From Arthrobacter roseus (GTDB lineage Bacteria; Actinomycetota; Actinomycetes; Actinomycetales; Micrococcaceae): a stretch of DNA of 64,000 nucleotides. The stretch covers positions 2,914,001-2,978,000 of the forward strand of contig NZ_JAFBCU010000001.1 of the NCBI RefSeq assembly GCF_016907875.1, in the 5' to 3' direction. Shown here piece after piece: positions 32,509 to 40,914 of the stretch (position 1 is the first letter of the stretch; each line of letters opens with the position of its first letter). The notes under the pieces are model-generated. The model saw nothing but the letters and a program-made list of their open reading frames with translations, was not told the origin of the DNA and searched no databases. Both the position numbers and the translations under genes were made by a program.

Positions 32509-32871
32509 ATGAACAACGAAATCGCTGTCTTCTGCGGACTCGACGTCGGCAAGAGCGCTCATCACGCAACGGCTCTGGACCGGGAGGGTGGCCGGATCTT
32601 TGCCGCCCTGGCCGAATTCGAACGCGAACTGATCTCCGAACGCACCATCGCCGGCCTAGCTTCCGCACGCGCCCGTGGTAGAAAAGGCGGGCGGCCCTAC
32701 AAGATGACCCCCGCCAAGGTCCGTCTCGCGAAAGCCTCCATGGGCCAGCCCGACACCAAGGTCGGTGACCTCTGCAAAGAGCTTGGCATCACCCGCCAGA
32801 CTCTGTATCGGCATGTATCACCCACCGGAGAACTCCGTTCCGACGGCATCAAGCTGCTGGCGAGAACCTGA
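32509..32871 (+). CDS. chimeric ORF: IS110 transposase N-terminus fused to serine-recombinase C-terminus
   Basis: A 120-residue frame. Residues 1-30 (MNNEIAVFCGLDVGKSAHHA, then TALDREGGRIF) are the RuvC-like start of an IS110 transposase with its first catalytic Asp. From AALAEFERELISERTIAGLA onwards the sequence is the C-terminal third of a serine resolvase, including RARGRKGGRPYKMTPAK and the helix-turn-helix LCKELGITRQTLYRH. The join is in frame at RIF/AALAEFE with no stop. The product would keep the resolvase DNA-binding domain but neither catalytic core. The start has AAGGAG 8 nt upstream and is probably translated. Confidence 0.75.
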   Translation: MNNEIAVFCGLDVGKSAHHATALDREGGRIFAALAEFERELISERTIAGLASARARGRKGGRPYKMTPAKVRLAKASMGQPDTKVGDLCKELGITRQTLYRHVSPTGELRSDGIKLLART

Positions 32872-33010
32872 TTTTCCAGCGCAAAACAAAAGACTGCAAT
32901 GCCCGCATTATTTGCACGTCATGAAGCAATCGCTCCAGTTTTCCGGTGTCGATGAAGGGCTTGCTCGTTGAGGCACATGGGGAACAGTCCCCCTGCGGCG
33001 TTGAGGTGGC
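32872..33010. other. spacer without gene
   Basis: 139 bp between the chimeric frame and the stop of the TSUP gene. Nothing supported was seen; it may be the edge of the resolvase-bearing element. Confidence 0.4.
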
Positions 33011-33784
33011 CTATGAATTGACGATGCCGGTGAGGGTGCTGATCGCGACGCCAGCTGCGACGGCGAAGACGAGACTTGCGAAGGCGATGCGGACGTGTTT
33101 GTTGTTGAGTTTGTGCGCCACGCGTGCGGCGGTGAGTGAGCCGGCGATCGCGGGTATGGCGAAGGCCAAGGTGGTGCTCCAGTCGATGGTGAATCCTGTG
33201 GCGTGGGCGCTGAAGCCGGCTGCGGAGTTGATAGCTATGATGACCAGCGAGGTTCCGACTGCCTGGGCCATGGATAAACCTAGAATGATCGTCAGCGCGG
33301 GGACGATGAGAAAGCCTCCGCCGACGCCGAGCAGTCCTGTCAGGAACCCGATCCCCAAGCCCACTGCCAAGGATTTAGGCAGGCAGCTGCGCATGAAAGA
33401 GTCCCCGCCAATGCCGCAGCCGCCGGCTGTTTCTTTGGTGCGGGAGAGCATGCGGATGCCGGCCGCGATCATGATGACGGCGAAGGCCAGCAGCAGCATG
33501 TCGTCGTTCAGGAGCCGGCCGGTGGCGGTGCCTGCCCAGGCGGCGGGGATTCCGGCCGCTCCGACCAGCAGTGCAATGCGCCAGTTTATTCCAGTGCGGA
33601 TGCGGGGGATGAGGGCCGCGATGGATGAGAGCCCGACGACGAGGAGGGAGGTGGGGATAGCTTCGTGGGTGCTCATTCCCATCCCGTAGACAAGGGCGGG
33701 GACGGCGATGATGGAACCGCCGGCACCGACCAAGCCCAGGACCGCTCCGACGAGCAGTCCCAGGGCCAGGGCGGCGGCGATCAC
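33011..33784 (-). CDS. TSUP (TauE/SafE) family sulfite/organosulfur exporter
   Basis: A 257-residue membrane protein with about eight helices in two repeats: LGLLVGAVLGLVGAGGSIIA and VGLGIGFLTGLLGVGGGFLI carry the family GxGGG signatures. The start is GTG at 33784, overlapping the stop of the rhodanese-DUF2892 gene (GTGA). Known relatives in cst-type operons move sulfite or thiosulfate produced by persulfide oxidation. It is the last gene of the sulfur unit read from the CstR-controlled promoter at about 36.2 kb. Confidence 0.87.
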   Translation of the reverse strand: MIAAALALGLLVGAVLGLVGAGGSIIAVPALVYGMGMSTHEAIPTSLLVVGLSSIAALIPRIRTGINWRIALLVGAAGIPAAWAGTATGRLLNDDMLLLAFAVIMIAAGIRMLSRTKETAGGCGIGGDSFMRSCLPKSLAVGLGIGFLTGLLGVGGGFLIVPALTIILGLSMAQAVGTSLVIIAINSAAGFSAHATGFTIDWSTTLAFAIPAIAGSLTAARVAHKLNNKHVRIAFASLVFAVAAGVAISTLTGIVNS

Positions 33785-34407
33785 GATACCAGGGACTTCC
33801 CGCTGCCGGCGCCGGGAACCGGCAGCTGCAGGATGGCCGCTTCGCGGGTCGGTTCTGCGGCGGTCCGGTTCCAGGGCATGGCAGCGAGTGCTTTACCCAT
33901 GGCGCAGGTGTTGGTCGCGGCGGAGAAGGTCAGTCCGGTGCCGATGGCTCCGGCCAGCAGGCGGAACTTCGGTGAGAGGAATTTCCCTCCGGTCAGGCCG
34001 GTCACGACCAGTGTTCCTGCCACCAGACGGACCTGACGTTCCAGGTCCCAGCGCTGGGCGCCGCGGACGACGTCGCCTCCGGCAGCGGCGAATGCCGGTA
34101 CGCCACCGGTCAGTACGTGCGCTGTTTCGATGCCCGCCCTGCGAAGTAGCGTCCGCGCCTGTTCGGCGCGGACGCCGGACTGACAGACCAACACGACGCG
34201 TTGGCCGAGCCGTTCGGTGAGTTCATCGGCGTGCTCGGACAGCAGTGGCAGCGGCACGTTGTAGGCGCTGCGGATATGCATGGATTCGAATTCGGCTCCG
34301 CTGCGCACGTCCAGGATGATCAGGTCATTGTGCGCGTCGATCCACGAGGTCAGTGTTTCGGGGTCAACGGCGGTGACGTCCGGCCCGGTGGTGGTTGAAG
34401 GGTTCAT
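33781..34407 (-). CDS. rhodanese-like domain with DUF2892 membrane domain
   Basis: A 208-residue protein. The N-terminal rhodanese domain is LIILDVRSGAEFESMHIRSA with the active-site loop VCQSGVRAEQA (Cys near residue 89). It is followed by a DUF2892-type segment with two hydrophobic helices (LVAGTLVVTGLTGGKFLSPK, LLAGAIGTGLTFSAATNTC) and a C-terminal Pro-rich tail. It accepts sulfane sulfur on the Cys, probably at the membrane face. It is translationally coupled to the TSUP gene (4-bp overlap) and lies 43 bp after the single-domain rhodanese gene. Confidence 0.85.
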   Translation of the reverse strand: MNPSTTTGPDVTAVDPETLTSWIDAHNDLIILDVRSGAEFESMHIRSAYNVPLPLLSEHADELTERLGQRVVLVCQSGVRAEQARTLLRRAGIETAHVLTGGVPAFAAAGGDVVRGAQRWDLERQVRLVAGTLVVTGLTGGKFLSPKFRLLAGAIGTGLTFSAATNTCAMGKALAAMPWNRTAAEPTREAAILQLPVPGAGSGKSLVS

Positions 34408-34450
34408 GTGTTCGCTTTCGTGTTGACACGTAATCGGTGTTGCGGGGATG

Positions 34451-34753
34451 TCAGGGCTTGTGTACGGGCCGGCCTTCGGCCGTCCAGGCGGTCATGCCTC
34501 CGGCCATCGTGTCCGCCCGGAAACCGGCGACCAGCAGGTCTGCTGCCGCGCGGGCACTTCTGCCGCCGCTGGCACAGACGGTGATGACCGGCCGGCCGGC
34601 GTCGAGCTCGCCGGTGCGGTCCCCGAGCTGTCCCAGCGGAATGTGCACGGCGCCGGGGATCATTCCTGCGGCGGTTTCGACGTCTTCACGCACGTCCACG
34701 ATGATCGCAGAGTTGCGGCGTTCGTCGGTCTCTTTGGTGGTGATTTCAGACAT
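34451..34753 (-). CDS. single-domain rhodanese sulfurtransferase
   Basis: A 100-residue rhodanese domain (MSEITTKETDERRNSAIIVD) with VDVREDVETAAGMIPGAVHI and the active-site loop VCASGGRSARAAADLL. It moves sulfane sulfur to an acceptor thiol. It lies between the persulfide dioxygenase gene and the rhodanese-DUF2892 gene, in the CstR-controlled unit. Confidence 0.87.
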   Translation of the reverse strand: MSEITTKETDERRNSAIIVDVREDVETAAGMIPGAVHIPLGQLGDRTGELDAGRPVITVCASGGRSARAAADLLVAGFRADTMAGGMTAWTAEGRPVHKP

Positions 34754-34789
34754 GGCGGATTTCCTTTCCCCGATGGTTTGTTTGAGTCC

Positions 34790-36172
34790 TTACGCGTTGG
34801 CCGGAACGTTTACTTCAGCCCAGGCGCTGTAGCCGCCGGACAGGTCACTGACGTTGGTGTGGCCGAGGGCGCGCAGAGTGCTGGCGCCGACGCTGGAGCG
34901 CCAGCCGCCAGCGCAGTGGACGAGAACCGGCCGATCCGCGGGTACTTCTTCATGGCGGCGGGCGAGTTCGGCCAGCGGGATGCGCAGCGACCCGGGCACG
35001 GCCCCGTCTTCAACTTCACCGGGATTGCGCACATCGAGAACAGTAGTGCTGTTGTCGGTGCGTGCCTGATCGAAAGTTCCGACGTCGACACGCGAGCCCT
35101 GCTGGACGATACCCCCGAGTTCGGCGAAAGCGCGGGCAGGAGTCTGCAGGTAGCCGGTGACCCGGTCGAACCCGATCCGGCCCAGGCGCATGGCAGCCTC
35201 TTCCTCGCGTCCCGAGTCCGCGATGATCACGATCTCATCCTCGGCGCCGATGACCATCCCGGCGGTTTCGGCGAAACGGCCGTCAAGACCGACGTTCAGG
35301 GACCCGGCGAGGTGGCCTTCGGCGAAGTCCTCCGGTGAGCGGGTATCGAGGATACGGGCGCCGCGGGCAGCGGCATCCTGCAGTTCCCGCACTGGCAGGG
35401 CATGAAGGTCCCCGGACGTGCCGGCCAAGGCGCGATCCTTGCGATTCAACACCGCATCGACCGCGAAGTACTCAGGGATGGCCGGCTGCCCGGTGCGGAC
35501 CATGGTCACGAATTCGTCTTCGCTCATCGGCTGGACGGAGAGATTCATCATCCGCTGCACGCCGATCGTGGATTCGAGTTCATCCGAGAGGTTCTTGCCA
35601 CAGGCTGATCCGGAGCCGTGGGCCGGCAGGACGCGGACGTCGTCGGGCAGGTTCATCAGCACGTCGTGGATAGAAGCATAGAGAGCACGCGCCAGCTCAT
35701 CCGGATCGGCACCGACGGCGGCAGCCAGGTCGGGCCGCCCGACGTCGCCAATGAACAGCGCATCTCCGGTCAACACAGCCTCAGGTGTGGCGTCGCCGGC
35801 GTGTTCGCGTACGAGGATGCTAATGGACTCCCAGGTGTGTCCGGGAGTCTCCAGGATTTCCAGCTCTACCTCCCCAAGCGAGAGTTTTTCGCCGTCGCTG
35901 AAGGTGCGGATCTGGTATTCGGTTTCGGCCCGGCGGCCGTATCCGATCCACGCTCCGGTGGCGGCGGCGAGCTCGAGGTGACCGGCGACGAAATCGGCGT
36001 GGAAGTGGGTATTGATCACCCCGGTAACGCTCAGGTTATTCGCCGCCGCGTCGGCGAGGTATTCGGCGATGTCGCGGCGCGGGTCAACGACAACCGCCTG
36101 GCCGGTCGTTTCATCACCGATCAAGTAGGAGCCATGGGACAGGCAACCGAGGTAGTACTGCTTCAAGAACAT
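34790..36172 (-). CDS. persulfide dioxygenase-rhodanese fusion (MBL fold plus two rhodanese domains)
   Basis: A 460-residue protein. Residues 1-240 are a glyoxalase II/ETHE1-type metallo-beta-lactamase fold (MFLKQYYLGCLSHGSYLIGD; NTHFHADFVAGH; ETPGHTWESI; LTGDALFIGDVGRPDL; LPAHGSGSACGK). Residues about 265-360 are a rhodanese domain whose loop reads IIADSGREEEA and lacks the Cys. Residues 370-458 are a second rhodanese with an active Cys in VHCAGGWRSSVG. It would oxidise glutathione or low-molecular-weight persulfides to sulfite. ATG at 36172 starts the conserved domain; two CstR sites lie upstream. Confidence 0.88.
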   Translation of the reverse strand: MFLKQYYLGCLSHGSYLIGDETTGQAVVVDPRRDIAEYLADAAANNLSVTGVINTHFHADFVAGHLELAAATGAWIGYGRRAETEYQIRTFSDGEKLSLGEVELEILETPGHTWESISILVREHAGDATPEAVLTGDALFIGDVGRPDLAAAVGADPDELARALYASIHDVLMNLPDDVRVLPAHGSGSACGKNLSDELESTIGVQRMMNLSVQPMSEDEFVTMVRTGQPAIPEYFAVDAVLNRKDRALAGTSGDLHALPVRELQDAAARGARILDTRSPEDFAEGHLAGSLNVGLDGRFAETAGMVIGAEDEIVIIADSGREEEAAMRLGRIGFDRVTGYLQTPARAFAELGGIVQQGSRVDVGTFDQARTDNSTTVLDVRNPGEVEDGAVPGSLRIPLAELARRHEEVPADRPVLVHCAGGWRSSVGASTLRALGHTNVSDLSGGYSAWAEVNVPANA

Positions 36173-36221
36173 TTCATCCTCCAAAGGATTGTCGTGGCGG
36201 GGATGAAACCAAGTCTCCCAC

Positions 36222-36556
<335 letters not shown>

Positions 36557-36626
36557 GCTCAAGTCCGGTCGCGCCGGTCAGTCATCGCCAACCGGCACTG
36601 CAGAACCAATGATCAAGGAGCAGCAC

Positions 36627-37040
36627 ATGAGCTACACCCACACCGTTACCGTCGACCTGCCCTACACCGCCGCAGTGGAGCGGACCAAAGCGGCCTTGTC
36701 CGAGCAGGGCTTTGGCATCCTCTCGGAAATAGATGTCCGCGCCACGTTTGAGAACAAGCTCGGCGCCGACGCCGGCGAGGAGCTCGGTGACTATGTCATC
36801 CTCGGCGCCTGCAACCCCGCCCTGGCGCAGCGCGGTCTCGCCGCCGAACCGGATCTCGGGGCGCTGCTACCGTGCAATGTCGTCGTACGCCGCGGCGCAA
36901 CATCTAGCACCACGGTGGTCCAGGCCATCGACCCACAAACCATGGTCGAGCTCAGCGGAAGCGACGCCGTCCGGGACGTAGCCAACGACGCCGACACCCG
37001 GCTGCGCGCCGCACTGGCTCAACTGCCGGCCGCAAACTGA
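36627..37040 (+). CDS. DUF302 domain protein
   Basis: A 137-residue DUF302 protein (MSYTHTVTVDLPYTAAVERT) with KAALSEQGFGILSEIDVRAT, YVILGACNPALAQRGLA and LLPCNVVVRR, the core of the family. DUF302 proteins are small soluble dimers often found with metal or sulfur-handling genes; the role is unknown. Two Cys (GACNP, LPCN) are conserved-looking. The start has AAGGAG 7 nt upstream. It follows cstR by 70 bp and precedes the interrupted MBL-rhodanese gene. Confidence 0.8.
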   Translation: MSYTHTVTVDLPYTAAVERTKAALSEQGFGILSEIDVRATFENKLGADAGEELGDYVILGACNPALAQRGLAAEPDLGALLPCNVVVRRGATSSTTVVQAIDPQTMVELSGSDAVRDVANDADTRLRAALAQLPAAN

Positions 37041-37103
37041 GCTTCGAAATCCGCGCGACCCACCACGGCTGAACAGGTACGCACGTACTGAAGGAGTAAT
37101 CCC

Positions 37104-38456
37104 ATGGACGTCATCACGATCGAGACCCCGCAGCTGGGAGACCGCAGTTACCTGGTGCACGACGGAACCAGTGCACTGGTGATCGACCCGCAGCGCGATA
37201 CGGACCGGCTCGAAGCCGCCGTGCGCGATGCCGGAGTAGGCATCACCCACGTCGCCGAAACCCACATCCACAACGACTACCTCACCGGCGGTCTAATACT
37301 GGCCCAGACACACGGGGCGCAGTATCTGGTCAACGCCGCCGACCCGGTTGACTACGAATGAACGCCCATCGAAGATGGTGAGGTCGTTTACGTGGGGAAT
37401 TTGACGGTGAAGGCGCTGGCCACCCCCGGGCATACCCACACGCACTTGTCCTACATCGTCAGCGACGGCGGCGAGCAGGCGGTGTTCTCCGGCGGAAGCC
37501 TGCTTTATGGTTCGGTTGGCCGCACAGACCTGGTCCGCCCGGAGGACACCGAGACGTTGACCCGCGACCAGTATGCCTCGGCCCGGCGGCTTGTGGAAGA
37601 AGCCGCACAGCAGGCACCGCTGTATCCGACTCACGGCTTCGGCTCTTTCTGCTCCAGCGGACCGGCCTCGGGGGTGGACTCGTCAACAATCGCTGAGCAG
37701 GCCCGGAACAACCACGCGCTGACAGACCCGGATGAGGACCACTTCGTATCCGAGCTGATCGCCAACCTCACCGCCTACCCGGCGTACTACGCACACATGA
37801 GTCCGTTGAACCTCGAAGGCCCAGGCCCGGCGGATCTGACGGTGGCCGAATCAGTAGAAGCGGGCGAACTCAGAAGGCGTCTGACCGATGGTGAATGGGT
37901 CATCGACCTGCGTAACCGGGTGGCCTTCTCCAGTAACCACCTGGACGGGTCGGTCAGTTTCGAATACGGCGACGGGTCTAGTTTCACCGGCTATCTGGGC
38001 TGGGTGCTGCCCTGGAACGACAAGCTGACGCTAGTTGGCTCCCACGAGGACGTCGAGAATGCGATCCGGGACCTGTCGCGCATCGGCATTGACGGCCCCG
38101 ACGCCTCTACCGGCGACGGACCGGAGCAATGGGCGCAGAAGGCCCCCACCGCCAATTACCCGCGCGTCGGTTGGGACGAGGTTCCCCCTGGCAGCACCGG
38201 CGAGGACATCATTTTTGACGTGAGGCGCACCGACGAGTTCGACAAATCCCACATTAAGGGAGCGGTGAACATTCCCGTCCATGACCTGCTGTCCCGGATG
38301 AGCGACGTTCCGCCAGGGCTGCTCTGGGTCCACTGCGCCTCAGGATACCGCTCCGGGATCGCCGCGAGCCTGCTGCAGCGCGCCGGCAAAGACGTGGTCC
38401 ACATCGACGCCATGTTCAACGACGCCGAAAACGCCGGCCTGCCCATGACCGGCTGA
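37104..38456 (+). pseudogene. second MBL-fold/rhodanese protein, interrupted by an in-frame TGA
   Basis: The frame starts MDVITIETPQLGDRSYLVHD with AAGGAG upstream and has HVAETHIHNDYLTGG of the metallo-beta-lactamase fold. It meets TGA at 37359-37361 after VDYE and continues in the same frame with TPIEDGEVVYVGNLTVKALA, ATPGHTHTHLSYIV, LYPTHGFGSFC and a C-terminal rhodanese domain with VHCASGYRSGIAASLL. The first rhodanese-like segment lacks the Cys. Apart from the single stop (Arg or Trp expected) the 450-codon frame is clean. ATGs downstream could not restore the catalytic domain, so the gene is probably inactive unless the stop is read through. Confidence 0.82.
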
Positions 38457-38531
38457 CCAGCGCACCAGGATCCACTGGCACCACCGGTCGCCCGCACCTC
38501 CGCATCCCGCACTCCAGGAGAGGCCCCGTAT

Positions 38532-38665
38532 AAAAACCCGTACCTTACAGTCCCGCCCGTCATCGCCTTCTTCGCCCTGGCCTGGCCTGGCTGATCATCG
38601 CCGTAGCACGCATGGCCAATCCCTCCGCTGCTCTCACCCCGGAATCGGGAGAAGAGCAGCGGTAA
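38532..38665 (+). pseudogene. remnant of a small single-helix membrane protein
   Basis: One frame reads KNPYLTVPPVIAFFALAWPG and stops. Shifting by a 5-bp tandem duplication (the CCTGG repeats near 38578) gives ALAWLIIAVARMANPSAAL and TPESGEEQR. The undamaged peptide would be a 40-45 residue protein with one membrane helix. The expected ATG position reads TAT, so the start is lost too. Confidence 0.45.
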
Positions 38666-38744
38666 GGCCTGCCGGCAGCACGCTGTTGGGGGGCAAAGAT
38701 CAACACTGACATGACACAGACGACAAGAGATGAGGAGCACGATC

Positions 38745-39011
38745 ATGATGAACGGCGGCGGCATGGGCAGCATGGGCTTGATGTGGATCTTCGGGTTGCT
38801 GGTGCTCGTGGGGGTGATCGTGCTGATAGTCGTGCTGGTGAAGGCTCTCTCCGGCAGATCCCCGAACACGGCCGGCCACGACAACAACCGTGGTCCGGGC
38901 ACGAGTCCTGGCCGCGCGCGGCAGATCCTCGAAGAACGCTACGCCCGCGGGGAGCTGAGTACCGAAGAGTACCGGGAGCGGTTGCGGATTCTGGAGGAGG
39001 ACAGCCGGTGA
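38745..39011 (+). CDS. SHOCT-domain small membrane protein
   Basis: An 88-residue protein. It has a Met/Gly-rich start (MMNGGGMGSMGLMW), one membrane helix (GLLVLVGVIVLIVVLVKALS), a polar linker and a SHOCT domain (ARQILEERYARGELSTEEYR). ATG at 38745 has GAGGAG about 10 nt upstream; ATGs at 38730 and 38748 are alternatives. Its stop overlaps the GTG start of the multicopper oxidase gene. SHOCT proteins often accompany copper efflux or copper-oxidase genes in actinobacteria. Confidence 0.8.
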   Translation: MMNGGGMGSMGLMWIFGLLVLVGVIVLIVVLVKALSGRSPNTAGHDNNRGPGTSPGRARQILEERYARGELSTEEYRERLRILEEDSR

Positions 39012-40501
39012 GCCCACTGACACGCCGTCAGCTGCTGGCACTGGGTGCGGCAGGGGCCGGCGCCACAGCGGTCGGTGGGGCAGGTCTGTGGTGGACCGCC
39101 AGCAGCAGTCGCGAATACACCGCAGGCGGGGACCTGATCGAATCCAGGGTCCTGTCCAGCCGCGACGGTGTGCTGGAACTGGACTTGGAGGCCGCCCCGA
39201 CCCGGGTCCAGGTCGGAGGGCGTGAAGCCTCCGTGCAGACTTTCAACGGGTCCCTGCCGGGCCCTACGCTGCGCGTGGCGCCTGGGGACACGATCCGGGT
39301 GGCGATGACCAACCGGCTGGAGGCCCCGACGAACCTACACGTGCACGGGCTGCACGTCTCTCCTGAGGGTAACGGCGACAACCCGTTCCTGAGCATCGCC
39401 CCGGGAGAGTCCTTCGACTACGAGTTCATCCTGCCCGAAGACCACCCGCCGGGCACGTACTGGTACCACCCCCACCGCCATGGGTACGTCGCCGACCAAG
39501 TCGCCGCCGGTCTTTACGGGGCGATCATCGTCGAGGATCTCGAGCCTGTACCGGCCGCCCGAGAGCGGGTCATGGTGGTCTCCGACCTGTCCCTGGATGC
39601 TTCCGGCAACCTGGCCGAGGTGAACCAGATGCAGCAGATGATGGGCAGGGAAGGTCAGGTCGTGCTCGTCAACGGCCAAGTCCGCCCGCGACTGACCGCC
39701 GCACCCGGGGAACGCGAACGCTGGCGGATCGTCAACGCCTGCCCCTCCCGCTATCTACGGTTGCAGCTGGAGGGCCAACGGGTCCAGTTGCTCAGCCGGG
39801 ACCTCGGGCGACTGCCGGTTCCCGAGGAGATCACCGAAGTGCTCCTCGCTCCCGGCAATCGCGTCGAGTTGCTCGTCGAAACCACCGAAGGCTCCGCAAT
39901 GCTTTTGACAGCACCGGTGAACCGCGGCGGCATGGACGGCATGATGGGTGGGGCCATGATGGGTGATAACAGCGCCGGCGGAGACGAGGCAATTGAACTG
40001 CTCACCTTCGAGGTGTCAGGTGACCGGGCGCAGACACCAAACCCCGTGCCCGCCGGCCCCACGCTGCGGGACCTGCGCCAGGAACCGGTCGCCGCCCGCC
40101 ACACCCTGGACTTCGCCATGGGAATGGGCGGTGGCGGCGCCATGATGGACGGCGCAGGCAGCGCGGAGAACACCATGATGGCCTTCACCATCAACGGCCG
40201 GGAATTCGACGCTACGCGGACTGACACCGCAGTGGCGGCCGGGACCGTCCAGGAATGGACCCTGACCAACTCCAGTCCCATGGACCATCCCGTGCACCTG
40301 CACGTGTGGCCCATGCAGGTCATCGAAGACGGTGGCCGCGACGTCCCCGAACCGAGGTGGCAGGACGTCGTCAACGTCCCGGCCCGCAGGCAGGTGAAAG
40401 TCCTCATCGCGTTCGGAGACTTCCCGGGACGCACTGTCTACCACTGCCACATCCTCGACCACGAGGACCAAGGCATGATGGGCACCGTCGAAGCCCGCTG
40501 A
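39008..40501 (+). CDS. Tat-exported multicopper oxidase
   Basis: A 497-residue oxidase. It has a Tat signal (TRRQLLALGAAGAGATAVGG), a first cupredoxin domain with NLHVHGLHVS and YWYHPHRHGYV (type 2/3 ligands), a Met-rich segment (GGMDGMMGGAMMGDN and MGMGGGGAMMDGAG) like the CueO cuprous-binding region, and a third domain with HPVHLHVWPM and VYHCHILDHEDQGMM supplying the type 1, 2 and 3 ligands. GTG at 39008 overlaps the SHOCT stop (GTGA). It would oxidise Cu(I) or phenolic/metal substrates outside the membrane. All expected copper ligands are present. Confidence 0.9.
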   Translation: MSPLTRRQLLALGAAGAGATAVGGAGLWWTASSSREYTAGGDLIESRVLSSRDGVLELDLEAAPTRVQVGGREASVQTFNGSLPGPTLRVAPGDTIRVAMTNRLEAPTNLHVHGLHVSPEGNGDNPFLSIAPGESFDYEFILPEDHPPGTYWYHPHRHGYVADQVAAGLYGAIIVEDLEPVPAARERVMVVSDLSLDASGNLAEVNQMQQMMGREGQVVLVNGQVRPRLTAAPGERERWRIVNACPSRYLRLQLEGQRVQLLSRDLGRLPVPEEITEVLLAPGNRVELLVETTEGSAMLLTAPVNRGGMDGMMGGAMMGDNSAGGDEAIELLTFEVSGDRAQTPNPVPAGPTLRDLRQEPVAARHTLDFAMGMGGGGAMMDGAGSAENTMMAFTINGREFDATRTDTAVAAGTVQEWTLTNSSPMDHPVHLHVWPMQVIEDGGRDVPEPRWQDVVNVPARRQVKVLIAFGDFPGRTVYHCHILDHEDQGMMGTVEAR

Positions 40502-40914
40502 GGCTAGGGCTACCGGAGGGCGATGCCACTGCCCGGCTCTCAGTTCCCGGCTGCTGTGCCCGGCGGAAATCGGACCTCAAACAACGATTCCGTCCCATGG
40601 GGGAACGCGTCAGGAGGATCGCACCAGCTGCGCTGCTTTGTCAGCCAGTACCAGCGCTGGGCGCGCTGCATTCAGCAGCCGGGTTGTCAAAGAATCTGGC
40701 CGTGCCTACAAAGACGCCAATAACGGCGAAAGCAGCTGCGGCTCAGTGGCAGATGCTGTGCGCAATGCTGGTGCAGACGACTTTTGACACTCTGTGCAGT
40801 CGCCTTCTGAAACTGACAGGTGCAGGTCACAGTGGGGTGTGTTCGGTGGGAGTTCCTCTTATGGGACGCGGGATTCTATCGATCGAAGCAACACCTATTT
40901 CAAGGTGATTCGAT
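40502..40914. other. 413-bp region without a supported gene
   Basis: No frame here shows a family signature. One plus-strand frame reads GRAYKDANNGESSCGSVADA and ends DDF plus stop near 40787, which may be a scrap of a lost gene. The last 130 bp probably contain the left end of the IS30-family element, but I could not define its inverted repeat because the right end is deleted. Confidence 0.4.
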
